Of a DNA stretch of 12,870 bases, positions 1 through 6,297 are shown piece after piece (the first letter of the stretch is position 1; every line of letters starts with the position of its first letter). Under the pieces are notes generated by a model. That model saw only the letters and a program-made list of their open reading frames with translations. It was not told the origin of the DNA and searched no databases. The DNA is from Dehalococcoidia bacterium (GTDB lineage Bacteria > Chloroflexota > Dehalococcoidia > GIF9 > UBA5629). The position numbers were made by a program, and so were the translations under genes. Location of the stretch: positions 1 through 12,870 of the forward strand of contig DNCV01000056.1 in assembly GCA_003484395.1 (NCBI GenBank), read 5' to 3'.

Positions 1-151
1 CTTTTACTTTGATATACAGCTCCATGATATCGCCGCATACAGGATTGCCCACATGCCCGACGCCATCGGGATTTTCGATCTCACCCACATTACGCGGATT
101 TTTTACATGATCCATGACTTTTGTGCTGTACTGTGATGGAGTATCGGTCAT
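1..151 (-). CDS. nifU: NifU/IscU-type Fe-S cluster scaffold, N-terminal part, cut by window edge
   Basis: Translation of the reverse strand from the ATG at 151 gives 50 residues before the window ends. They match the IscU/NifU N-terminal scaffold domain: a YSTKVMDHVKNPRNVG segment (residues 8-23), then GHVGNPVCGDIM (residues 32-43), in which C39 is the first cluster-binding cysteine and D41 the conserved aspartate. The family assembles [2Fe-2S] and [4Fe-4S] clusters from sulfur delivered by a NifS/IscS desulfurase. The start overlaps the nifS stop as ATGA, so the two are probably translationally coupled. Whether the protein is a short IscU or a longer multidomain NifU cannot be seen, because the C-terminus lies outside the window. 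Confidence 0.93.
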   Translation of the reverse strand, partial: MTDTPSQYSTKVMDHVKNPRNVGEIENPDGVGHVGNPVCGDIMELYIKVK

Positions 152-1332
152 TTATATTTATCCCTTCCTGTTGTCTTTGAAACCAGCGGCGACATCGCTC
201 TGAGTTTGCCGATAATCTTCGGCAACACATCGAACACGCGCTGTATATCGTCTTCCGTTGTCCATTTCCCAAGCGAAAACCGTAGAGAGCCATGTGCGTC
301 AACAGGGTGCATGCCTAATGCAATCAGAACATGAGAAGCTTCGAGGTTTGAAGAACTGCATGCCGAACCTGTGGAGGCGCAAATCCCCTCGAGATCGAGG
401 TTTATCAACATCGACTCACCCTCGACAAACTCGACGTTGATATTGACATTATTCGGCAGCCTTCGCATGGGATGTCCGTTCAGTTTAATACGTTCGATAT
501 GATTGAAAAGGCCATGGATCAGCTTGTCGCGCAGCGATGTCAGCCTGGCTAATTCAGCCTGCATCTCTCTAACTGCAATCTCCGCAGCCTTTCCGAAACC
601 AACAATCGACGGCACGTTTTCAGTGCCGGATCGGCGCCGCCTCTCCTGTCCGCCGCCATGGATAAGCGTTGCTATCTTCGTGCCCTTCCTGATATAGAGA
701 GCGCCAATGCCTTTCGGGCCATACAATTTATGTGCCGATGCCGAAAGCAGATCGATACCGAGATCATCGACATTGACGGGAATATGCCCCACCGCCTGAA
801 CGGCATCTGTGTGGAAATAAATACCCGCTTCTTTTGCGATCTTACCTATCTCCGCAATCGGCTCTATCGTACCGATCTCGTTGTTCGCATACATGATAGA
901 AATGAGGACTGTTTTCCCGGTGATCGCTTTTCTAACGTCATCAGGATTGATCAGACCATGCTCATCGACCGGCACATGCGTCACAGAATAACCTCGTTTT
1001 TGCAGCGCTTCGCATGTCTCCAGAACCGCATGGTGTTCGATAGCGCTGGTGATAATATGATCTCCCCTTTTCTCCTGGGCATGCAATACTCCCAGCAACG
1101 CCCAGTTGTCTGCCTCGGTTCCACCGCTGGTAAAAACGATCTCATCTTCACGTGCGCCTATCAAGCCGGCGATGCGCCCCCGTGCGTTCTCAATCGCCCC
1201 TTTAGCTTCCTGCCCGTACGAATAGATGCTCGACGGATTGCCAAAGCTATCGGTGAAATACGGCAGCATCGCCTTCAGCACATCCGGGTGCACGGGCGTG
1301 GTCGCCGCATAATCAAGATAGACTCTTTTCAT
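148..1332 (-). CDS. nifS: Cysteine desulfurase, NifS/IscS class
   Basis: A 394-residue PLP-dependent class V aminotransferase that converts L-cysteine to alanine and holds the sulfur as a persulfide for Fe-S assembly. Visible landmarks are the N-terminal DYAATTP (7-13), SGGTEADN (69-76), the EHH histidines that stack on PLP (99-101), the NNEIGT loop (150-155), HTDAVQ with D176 and Q179 contacting the cofactor, the Schiff-base lysine K202 in SASAHKLYGPKG, and RSGTENV (234-240). The catalytic cysteine is C325 in STGSACSSS, a class I NifS/IscS-type active loop rather than SufS type. Length is typical. A good ribosome site (GAGGGG, six bases before ATG) supports the start. The stop overlaps the nifU start, and cysK lies 53 bases upstream, so substrate synthesis, desulfuration and scaffold are encoded together. 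NifS and IscS cannot be told apart from sequence alone. Confidence 0.96.
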   Translation of the reverse strand: MKRVYLDYAATTPVHPDVLKAMLPYFTDSFGNPSSIYSYGQEAKGAIENARGRIAGLIGAREDEIVFTSGGTEADNWALLGVLHAQEKRGDHIITSAIEHHAVLETCEALQKRGYSVTHVPVDEHGLINPDDVRKAITGKTVLISIMYANNEIGTIEPIAEIGKIAKEAGIYFHTDAVQAVGHIPVNVDDLGIDLLSASAHKLYGPKGIGALYIRKGTKIATLIHGGGQERRRRSGTENVPSIVGFGKAAEIAVREMQAELARLTSLRDKLIHGLFNHIERIKLNGHPMRRLPNNVNINVEFVEGESMLINLDLEGICASTGSACSSSNLEASHVLIALGMHPVDAHGSLRFSLGKWTTEDDIQRVFDVLPKIIGKLRAMSPLVSKTTGRDKYK

Positions 1333-1385
1333 AGATCACCCCTCGAAAGATATCATTATCGCCAGTCACATGATAAACCCATGAA

Positions 1386-2336
1386 TTATACTTTCGGCTG
1401 CTCATCATACAACTCCTCAAATAGCCATGTACTCAAATATCGTTCCCCTGTATCCGGCAAAATCACCACAATCGTTTTCCCCTTGTTCTCCGGCCTTTTC
1501 GCCACTTCCAGTGCAGCCCACGCAGCCGCTCCTGATGAGATACCGGCGAGGATACCTTCCTCTCTAGCGAGCCGCCGTGCCGTATCGCTTGCGTTCTCAT
1601 TGCTGACCTTGATAATCTCATCAACGAGATCAAGCCGCAGCACATCAGGTACAAAACCGGCGCCGATGCCCTGGATTTTATGAGGGCCGGCCTTCCCTCC
1701 TGAAAGCACAGGTGAGGCTTCCGGCTCAACTGCAATAGCTTTAAATCCCTGCTTTCTTTTCTTCAGCGCCTCCGCCACCCCGGTAATCGTCCCTCCCGTT
1801 CCAACGCCGGCAACAACGATATCTACCTTTCCGTCCGTGTCACGCCAGATCTCTTCGGCTGTCGTCTCTCTATGTATCTTCGGATTAGCCGGGTTCTTAA
1901 ACTGCTGTAACAGGAGATAGTTCGGATGCTCAGCAACAAGCTGCTCAGCTTTGCGAACCGCACCGGGCATGCCCTCGGCTCCCGGAGTCAGCACCAGCTC
2001 TGCACCGAACACAGCCAGAAGCTTTCTGCGTTCCACAGACATCGTCTCCGGCATTGTCAACATAAGGCGATAGCCGCGTGCAGCGCTGATAAAAGCGAGA
2101 GCAATGCCGGTATTGCCGCTGGTGGGCTCTACAAGCACGGTATCCTTTTTGATTTGCCCGGCTGCTTCCGCAGCATGGATCATGGACATGCCGACCCTGT
2201 CCTTGACACTACTGCACGGATTGAATGATTCCACTTTCACCAGCACCTCAGCAAGAGTACCTTTATTTATCCTGTTCAATTTGACCAGTGGAGTATTGCC
2301 GATAGTCTCCGTTATACTTTCAGCTATTTTTGCCAT
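1386..2336 (-). CDS. cysK: Cysteine synthase (O-acetylserine sulfhydrylase)
   Basis: A 316-residue fold-type II PLP enzyme that joins O-acetylserine and sulfide to give L-cysteine. The PLP lysine is K45 in NPCSSVKDR (39-47). The substrate-binding TSGNTG loop is at 72-77, the phosphate-binding GVGTGGT at 177-183, and GISSGA at 265-270 carries the serine near the pyridine nitrogen. [12 protein letters not shown] (144-155) is also typical of CysK/CysM. Length and motifs fit CysK; a cystathionine beta-synthase-like role is less likely because no extra heme or CBS domains are present. A GGAGGT ribosome site (2348-2353) lies 11 bases before ATG. There is no serine acetyltransferase gene beside it in this window. 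Its position between an Fe-S-type regulator and nifS suggests it supplies cysteine for cluster building. Confidence 0.96.
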   Translation of the reverse strand: MAKIAESITETIGNTPLVKLNRINKGTLAEVLVKVESFNPCSSVKDRVGMSMIHAAEAAGQIKKDTVLVEPTSGNTGIALAFISAARGYRLMLTMPETMSVERRKLLAVFGAELVLTPGAEGMPGAVRKAEQLVAEHPNYLLLQQFKNPANPKIHRETTAEEIWRDTDGKVDIVVAGVGTGGTITGVAEALKKRKQGFKAIAVEPEASPVLSGGKAGPHKIQGIGAGFVPDVLRLDLVDEIIKVSNENASDTARRLAREEGILAGISSGAAAWAALEVAKRPENKGKTIVVILPDTGERYLSTWLFEELYDEQPKV

Positions 2337-2363
2337 TATATCGATTGACCTCCAAATTCATTG

Positions 2364-2393
2364 GCCACCTTAAATTCGGCAACCATCGGTGGC
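2364..2393 (-). other. Inverted repeat in the rrf2-cysK gap
   Basis: GCCACC (2364-2369) and GGTGGC (2388-2393) are perfect six-base complements around an 18-base loop, about 27 bases before the cysK start on the minus strand. It has no following T-run, so it is not a standard intrinsic terminator. It could influence cysK translation or mRNA stability inside the operon, or be chance. Confidence 0.3.
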
Positions 2394-2447
2394 AGACATC
2401 TCATACAGATACATGCATTCCTGTTTCACAATTGAGACATTGTACAT
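2370..2447 (-). CDS. Possible 25-codon leader peptide before cysK
   Basis: The ATG at 2447 lies two bases after the rrf2 stop and opens a 25-codon frame ending in TAA at 2372-2370. The peptide contains two cysteine codons (both TGC; residues 11 and 23) and three tyrosines. Its stop abuts the second arm (in transcript order) of the GCCACC/GGTGGC inverted repeat, so a ribosome finishing this frame would cover the hairpin. No convincing Shine-Dalgarno is visible, so re-initiation from rrf2 would be needed. A cysteine-sensing leader is inference only; a chance frame of this length is quite possible. Confidence 0.2.
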   Translation of the reverse strand: MYNVSIVKQECMYLYEMSATDGCRI

Positions 2448-2449
2448 AT

Positions 2450-2893
2450 TCAGATGTTATACATTACTGGCTGCGAAGGGGTCTTCTTGCGCTGCGTCTC
2501 AACCACGTCTTGCAATGTCTTCGCCTCAATGATCTTGAACATCGATCGATTCATCTCTGCCCAAATATCGCGCATAGCACAGTGACCAGATCGCTTACAG
2601 ATGGAGCCATTATCGATACACTCTACCAGTGCCGTCAGCCCACCGAGCGCAGTAACTGCTTCACTGAGCATAATCTGCGATGGCGGTCTCGATAGCATAA
2701 CGCCACCCTTCGCCCCCCGCTGGCTTTTAATCAGGCCTGCAGCTTTCAATGGCATAAATAACTGCTCTAGATAATGAATTGATATGCCCTGATTTGCAGC
2801 AACCTGTTTAATCAGCATGCTCCCCTCTCCATAATGCAGAGCAAGCTCGAGCAACGCTCTCAGCCCGTACCTGACACGAGTCGATAATTTCAT
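2450..2893 (-). CDS. Rrf2/IscR-family transcription regulator with cluster-type cysteines
   Basis: A 147-residue Rrf2-family winged-helix protein. The N-terminus MKLSTRVRYGLRALLELA is the family signature, the recognition-helix region follows at about 26-58 (IKQVAANQGISIHYLEQLF), and the wing is RGAKGG (59-64). Three cysteines, C92, C99 and C105, are spaced C-x6-C-x5-C, close to the C-x5-C-x5-C that binds [2Fe-2S] in E. coli IscR. This makes an Fe-S-sensing role likely and argues against a cysteine-free CymR type. It heads the cluster with cysK, nifS and nifU, so it probably controls that operon and itself. A strong promoter and an IscR-like half-site lie upstream. Its ligand and DNA targets are inferred, not shown, so no symbol is assigned. 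Confidence 0.9.
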   Translation of the reverse strand: MKLSTRVRYGLRALLELALHYGEGSMLIKQVAANQGISIHYLEQLFMPLKAAGLIKSQRGAKGGVMLSRPPSQIMLSEAVTALGGLTALVECIDNGSICKRSGHCAMRDIWAEMNRSMFKIIEAKTLQDVVETQRKKTPSQPVMYNI

Positions 2894-2907
2894 AGCTCAT
2901 TATCCCT

Positions 2908-2932
2908 ATTGTTGACTATGTTGATAAACATT
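2908..2932. promoter_or_regulatory. Candidate Rrf2/IscR operator in the rrf2 leader
   Basis: Read on the plus strand, bases 2908-2919 (ATTGTTGACTAT) match 11 of 12 positions of the left half of the E. coli IscR type 1 consensus as I recall it (ATASYYGACTRW). The right half (to 2932) is weak. A direct repeat GTTGA is also present at 2911 and 2920. The site lies just downstream of the expected rrf2 transcription start, a common place for an autorepressor. The match to a distant species' consensus makes this suggestive only. Confidence 0.4.
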
Positions 2933-2935
2933 TGT

Positions 2936-2964
2936 ATTTTATATAACTTTATGGATGCTGTCAA
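2936..2964 (-). promoter_or_regulatory. Sigma-70-type promoter for rrf2-cysK-nifS-nifU
   Basis: On the minus strand a perfect -35 TTGACA (2964-2959) and a -10 TAAAAT (2941-2936) are separated by 17 bases. The rrf2 ATG is at 2893, giving a leader of roughly 35 bases. No equally good promoter was seen in the rrf2-cysK or cysK-nifS gaps, so the four genes probably share it. Confidence 0.82.
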
Positions 2965-3005
2965 TATATGTCGCTCTTTTCATAACATACCCGTCGTCAT
3001 ATTTG

Positions 3006-3034
3006 TTGACCCGTTAGGCAATCTCGTCTAAAAT
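3006..3034 (+). promoter_or_regulatory. Sigma-70-type promoter touching the nfeD-like start codon
   Basis: TTGACC (3006-3011) and TAAAAT (3029-3034) are spaced by 17 bases, nearly consensus. The ATG of the next gene begins at 3041, six bases after the -10, which is where transcription should begin. The predicted mRNA therefore has no leader and no Shine-Dalgarno. The promoter is back to back with that of rrf2; the two -35 boxes are 41 bases apart. Confidence 0.7.
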
Positions 3035-3040
3035 TTTTGT

Positions 3041-3478
3041 ATGCGCTTCCCTAAATTATTATCACCGCTCTGGTACACAGTCCAGGCAATACTCGGAACC
3101 TTATTGGAACAAACGGCATTGCTTGCATTTGGCATGTGGCTGCTTCCGCTCATCGATATTCATATATCATGGTGGCTGCTTGGCCTGATCATGTTGGCGA
3201 ACCTGAGTTTTTCGATTTTTACCTATGTTATGGGACTGCGAGCCCTGCGTAAATTGCCATTCGGAGAAGGCGCTGGTATTATCGGATGTAATGGAATTGT
3301 TATCACACAACTGTCACCGACCGGATATGTGAAAGTCCGCAATGAATTATGGAAGGCTTCATCAAATAAGACATTAATGCCCGGCGAAGAGGTTATTATC
3401 ACTGCCATTGATGGCCTCACAATAACAGTGATCTCAAAACCAACAAAAAACATGCTAAACAGCAAAATTCGTGAATAA
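3041..3478 (+). CDS. Short NfeD-like membrane protein (two TM helices plus OB domain)
   Basis: A 145-residue protein. Two hydrophobic helices are visible at about 10-37 and 44-66, followed by a basic turn (RALRK, 67-71) and a soluble C-terminal domain at about 78-133. That domain shows the NfeD OB-fold pattern: G-x-x-G-x-x-x-T-x-L-x-P-x-G-x-V near 82-98, W104-x-A, then P114-G-E-E-V and DGLTITV (124-130). Short NfeD proteins lack the serine protease domain of the long form and often accompany an SPFH/stomatin partner; no such partner is visible here. The role is unknown but probably concerns membrane organisation or quality control. The start at 3041 has no ribosome site and abuts its promoter; the next in-frame ATG would remove most of the first helix, so 3041 is preferred. 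Confidence 0.75.
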   Translation: MRFPKLLSPLWYTVQAILGTLLEQTALLAFGMWLLPLIDIHISWWLLGLIMLANLSFSIFTYVMGLRALRKLPFGEGAGIIGCNGIVITQLSPTGYVKVRNELWKASSNKTLMPGEEVIITAIDGLTITVISKPTKNMLNSKIRE

Positions 3479-3516
3479 GGGAAAATATCGTATGGTAGGT
3501 ACGAACTATTGGAAGT

Positions 3517-3555
3517 GCCCTGTTGTTCAGGGTTAGTACATATGGCAAACAGGGC
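3517..3555. repeat. Inverted repeat in the gap after the nfeD-like gene
   Basis: GCCCTGTT (3517-3524) and AACAGGGC (3548-3555) form a perfect eight-base stem with a 23-base loop. An alternative small hairpin CCCTG-ttgtt-CAGGG shares the left arm. It lies 38 bases after the nfeD-like stop with no T-run. It may help end transcription or protect the mRNA end. Confidence 0.45.
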
Positions 3556-3568
3556 AATCGAATCAAAC

Positions 3569-3619
3569 AACAACACCACTTTACTCCATGAAATAACGAT
3601 TGGAGTGAGCGGTGCTGTT
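3569..3619. terminator. Long imperfect hairpin between convergent genes, possible bidirectional terminator
   Basis: Arms 3569-3588 and 3601-3619 pair over about 16 positions (AACA, CACC, CT and ACTCCA blocks) with small mismatches and a 12-base loop. It sits between the nfeD-like gene (plus) and the desulforedoxin-like gene (minus), where a shared terminator would be expected. Neither side has a clear run of T, so intrinsic termination is uncertain. The whole 3479-3675 gap holds this hairpin, the one at 3517-3555 and no convincing gene. Confidence 0.4.
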
Positions 3620-3675
3620 CTCGTATAACAAAACAGTTCAGATTATTCCCAGTTCAAAACCGATGACTGATACTG

Positions 3676-3978
3676 CTACTTTTTCTTAGCAGTTTTAGTC
3701 ACTTTAGCTGCTTTAACCGGGGCTTTCGCCTTGACTGTTTTAGCAGCCTTGGTTTTCATCGGCTTGCCGCAGCAAATGATATCGGACATCGTGGCGCGAC
3801 CACAGCTATCTACTGTAACTGCCAGGCCGCAAACGCCGCAAACATAGGAATCTCCCTTGTCCACCTTTTTCTTCGGTGCCGCTTTTGCAGCAACTGCCAT
3901 CGAGGTTTTCTTAGCCGGAGATGCCTTTGCTTTTACCGATGTTGCTTTCTTCACCGGGGTCGCCTTTTTTACTGCCAT
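3676..3978 (-). CDS. Desulforedoxin-like metal-binding domain between histone H1-like basic tails
   Basis: A 100-residue protein, unusual in layout. Residues 1-42 are rich in lysine, alanine, valine, threonine and serine (13 lysines, KKAT-type repeats). Residues 43-77 form a compact domain with C47-x2-C50-G ... C69-C70-G-x2-M, matching the pattern of desulforedoxin and the N-terminal domain of some superoxide reductases (GD-x-Y-x-C-x-x-C-G ... V-C-C-G-x-x-M). That site would bind iron, or zinc, through four cysteines; C59 is extra. Residues 72-100 are again lysine-rich (12 lysines) and end KKK. The only acidic residues are four aspartates in or beside the core, so the protein is strongly basic and probably binds nucleic acid. 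The longer frame starting with TTG at 3996 contains the ribosome site itself, so the ATG at 3978 is chosen. It has its own promoter. Function is unknown. Confidence 0.82.
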   Translation of the reverse strand: MAVKKATPVKKATSVKAKASPAKKTSMAVAAKAAPKKKVDKGDSYVCGVCGLAVTVDSCGRATMSDIICCGKPMKTKAAKTVKAKAPVKAAKVTKTAKKK

Positions 3979-3984
3979 CGCAAT

Positions 3985-3990
3985 CCTCCT
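3985..3990 (-). promoter_or_regulatory. Ribosome-binding site that fixes the start of the desulforedoxin-like gene
   Basis: A perfect AGGAGG on the minus strand lies six bases before the ATG at 3978. An upstream TTG in the same frame (3996) would place these bases inside the coding sequence, so the ATG is the better start. Confidence 0.85.
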
Positions 3991-4012
3991 CTTCAAAGTA
4001 TCTTACTTATTG

Positions 4013-4041
4013 ATAATACAGTGTTTTTCATCGGGCTTCAA
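4013..4041 (-). promoter_or_regulatory. Promoter for the desulforedoxin-like gene
   Basis: On the minus strand TTGAAG (4041-4036) and TATTAT (4018-4013) are separated by 17 bases. The leader to the ATG at 3978 would be roughly 30 bases and contains the AGGAGG site. This supports a single-gene transcript. Confidence 0.65.
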
Positions 4042-4202
4042 TAGATTTCTTTAAAAACAGCATAAAAAATAACGAATATACTGATTATTGAAAGCCGTCT
4101 ATGAACTAAAGTCCTAACCCGAATTGTGACCCATGGGTGATGCTGATACTCCCAATCAGATGTAAGATGCGAATATGTGCAATGGATTTAGGGATGGGAG
4201 CA

Positions 4203-4850
4203 ATGGAACAAATATTCTCTAGCAATCATGACAAATTTAAAGAGATATTGCCTATCGTCACCGGAGTGATGGCTCGGGAAGTGACAGAGAATGCGCTCGA
4301 GGCAGCAAATCATACGGTTCGATCTGCCTACATTGCCAAAGATGGTTTGAATACTGCAGAAAAGTCAATAAGAAATGCACAATTGCTCACCTTCGCTCTG
4401 AACCGCATGGTGGAACATACACTATGGATAAACAGATATGCAAATTCTTTAACATCAATTCTCAACTCTCTCAATGAGCTTAAGATTCAGGCTCAAAAAA
4501 CATCCTTTGCAGAAGCTATCAAATTCGGTCATGAAAAGAAAAGGGAAAAGGCATTGAGGTATGACAAAAATATTGCCATTATGGCACAACAGATAAATGG
4601 TCAAACAGCCGAGATCATTATGCGGATGAATGCAGTAACGCAGGAGCTGAGTGATTGCACCAGAGAACTCAATACCGCATTAGCGGAGTCAGAGAGAAGC
4701 TACAAACTGGCATTGCAGATGAAAGACAAGTATAGTCAACTTCTGGAAGCAGCAGAGCAAACGTCAGTGAATATAGACCAGATACTGGCATCAACAGAAA
4801 CCGTAGACGTTGAACGAAGAAATCCGTTGACTGTCATAGACGCTGCCTAA
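4203..4850 (+). CDS. Unrecognised helical, probably coiled-coil protein
   Basis: I do not recognise this gene. From the ATG at 4203 it is 215 residues, nearly all predicted helix by eye, with few glycines and prolines, one cysteine (C152) and no signal peptide or membrane segment. Residues about 50-100 and 125-200 carry spaced leucine, isoleucine and methionine with charged residues between, as in coiled coils; 110-123 is a basic patch (HEKKREKALRYDK). The C-terminus is less ordered. The frame is open back to a GTG at 4137, but that region has no ribosome site; AGGGATGG at 4190-4197 before 4203 favours the later start. It converges on recO with a 35-base gap. No clear promoter was found in 3979-4202 for this strand. 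A cytoplasmic structural or membrane-associated role is possible but unproven. Confidence 0.7.
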   Translation: MEQIFSSNHDKFKEILPIVTGVMAREVTENALEAANHTVRSAYIAKDGLNTAEKSIRNAQLLTFALNRMVEHTLWINRYANSLTSILNSLNELKIQAQKTSFAEAIKFGHEKKREKALRYDKNIAIMAQQINGQTAEIIMRMNAVTQELSDCTRELNTALAESERSYKLALQMKDKYSQLLEAAEQTSVNIDQILASTETVDVERRNPLTVIDAA

Positions 4851-4885
4851 AAAACAGGCTATTACACGACACTCCTGCAAGCGCT

Positions 4886-5662
4886 TCAATTATCAATACC
4901 AACAAGTTTCACCTTTAACATATCAAGAAACGCGGTCGATTTTATTTGCTTCTCCAGCAAATATTTCAAATAATCCCTTAGAACATCCTCCAGTTCTTTT
5001 GCCAACTCTTCATTGATATTGATTTTGATGGCAGTGGCATAATCGCAATTTTGCCACAATCGCAGTACCTTTAACGCGTTAAGTGATAAACGTCGCGATG
5101 CTATTTCTTCATGAATACATTGAGAGCAAATAATCCCTCCCTGGCAGGAACTGAAGTAGTTGATATCCGATTGAATTGCTCTATTACACAATGTGCAAGA
5201 CTGCAATTGGGGGCGATAGCCGAGATAATTAAGCAGTTGTAATTCGAAATAACGGAGAGCAATAGCACCCGTCTTTGAATTGGCCAGCCGCTCCAGTGTA
5301 TCGCGAAGTAAATGAAATGTCTCGGCGCTTTCAATACGCTCCGCAGCAAAAACATCAACGAGTTCTGCGCAATAGAGCCCCTGCGATAGACGATTCAGGT
5401 CATTTTTGATCGGCATAAAACAGTTTATCGTCTGTGCCTGCGTGATGATATCCAGATTACGGCCGCGGGCAATGAGGAGTTGGCTATGAGTAAGCAGCTC
5501 AACATGACCTCCGAGTTTGCTTATGGGACGACGGGTTCCCTTGGCGACTGCCTTTATCTTTCCCTTTTCAGGCGTATAGAGAGTTAAAATTCGGTCAGCT
5601 TCGCCCAGCTTGACGCGTTTAATGACAATGGCTTCAGTTTGATAAACGCGTAATTGCGACAT
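4886..5662 (-). CDS. recO: DNA repair and recombination mediator RecO
   Basis: A 258-residue RecO. The N-terminal OB fold is seen in YQTEAIVIKRVKLGEADRI (7-25) followed by TLYTPEKGKIKAVAKGTRR (27-45), the typical RecO opening. A helical core follows, with a four-cysteine zinc site C156-x2-C159 ... C179-x2-C182 and an additional C173, as in zinc-bearing RecO proteins. RecO binds single-stranded DNA and SSB and, with RecR, loads RecA at gaps. The gene starts 12 bases after recR stops, with only a weak AGGTTGA ribosome site, suggesting coupling. It is the last gene of the dnaX-ybaB-recR-recO cluster. Having recR and recO adjacent joins the two partners of the RecOR complex. Length is normal. Confidence 0.93.
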   Translation of the reverse strand: MSQLRVYQTEAIVIKRVKLGEADRILTLYTPEKGKIKAVAKGTRRPISKLGGHVELLTHSQLLIARGRNLDIITQAQTINCFMPIKNDLNRLSQGLYCAELVDVFAAERIESAETFHLLRDTLERLANSKTGAIALRYFELQLLNYLGYRPQLQSCTLCNRAIQSDINYFSSCQGGIICSQCIHEEIASRRLSLNALKVLRLWQNCDYATAIKININEELAKELEDVLRDYLKYLLEKQIKSTAFLDMLKVKLVGIDN

Positions 5663-5674
5663 GCTGGCGTCAAC

Positions 5675-6280
5675 CTAAAAGCTCTGTCGTCCTTCCAACG
5701 CGCGGCTGAGAGTAACGTCATCAGCATATTCCAGATCTCCGCCAAACGGCAACCCTCTCGCCAGCCGTGTTATCTGAATTTGAGACGAGGCAATAAGCCG
5801 CTGTATGTACATGGCGGTAGCATCTCCCTCAAGATTGGGATTCGTTGCCAGAATGACTTCAGTAACGCCGCCATTCTGAATACGCCTCATCAATTCATTG
5901 AGTTTAATATCATCGGGACCTACACCATCACCGGGTGAAATCACTCCATGGAGCACATGGTAAAGGCCGCGATATTTTCTAGTCCTCTCCAGAGGCAGGA
6001 TATCAGCAGGCTCTTCCACAACGCAAATCCTGCTGCGATCGCGATTATTGTCACGGCAAATTATACACGTCTCGCTGTCAGTAATATTCAGGCAAACCGA
6101 ACACAACCGCAGACTTTGTTTGATCCCTTTGATAGCTTCCGCCAGCATTTCAACTCGTTCAGGCGGGGATTGCAGGAGATAATAAGTCAGCCGCTGTGCA
6201 CTTTTCGGCCCGATGCCCGGTAACTTATTGAACTCTTCTATCAACCTGGCAATTGGCTCAGCAGTATTTGTGAACTCCAT
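5675..6280 (-). CDS. recR: Recombination mediator RecR
   Basis: A 201-residue RecR of standard length. The helix-hairpin-helix LPGIGPKSAQRLTYYLL lies at 20-36, the zinc finger C60-x2-C63 ... C72-x2-C75 follows, and the Toprim domain shows ICVVEEPAD (85-93) and EVILATNPNLEGDATA (141-156). GLPFGGDLEYAD (176-187) is the conserved C-terminal motif. RecR forms a ring-shaped clamp on DNA and works with RecO to load RecA on SSB-coated strands. The gene follows ybaB by 17 bases; an AGGAG overlapping the ybaB stop lies 14 bases before the ATG, rather far, but an in-frame stop just upstream leaves no earlier start. Confidence 0.97.
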   Translation of the reverse strand: MEFTNTAEPIARLIEEFNKLPGIGPKSAQRLTYYLLQSPPERVEMLAEAIKGIKQSLRLCSVCLNITDSETCIICRDNNRDRSRICVVEEPADILPLERTRKYRGLYHVLHGVISPGDGVGPDDIKLNELMRRIQNGGVTEVILATNPNLEGDATAMYIQRLIASSQIQITRLARGLPFGGDLEYADDVTLSRALEGRQSF

Positions 6281-6297
6281 GGTATCCGATTAATCTC

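Noticed and set aside
658..1683. A 341-residue plus-strand open frame
   Set aside because: It lies antisense to nifS and the 3' part of cysK, both with full catalytic motifs; it has no recognisable domain and spans two genes, so it is a shadow frame.
3979..3996. Upstream TTG start for the desulforedoxin-like gene
   Set aside because: The six added codons encode the AGGAGG ribosome site itself; the ATG at 3978 is ideally spaced.
4124..4152. Promoter TTGTGA-17-TACTCC before the helical gene
   Set aside because: Both boxes match the consensus poorly; not enough to annotate.
4137..4202. GTG/ATG starts upstream of the helical gene
   Set aside because: No ribosome site near 4137, 4140 or 4182, and the added residues look unlike the rest; 4203 is preferred though not certain.
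4851..4885. Terminator between the helical gene and recO
   Set aside because: There is an A/T run and short complementary bits (CCTG/CAGG, four pairs), but no stem strong enough to call.
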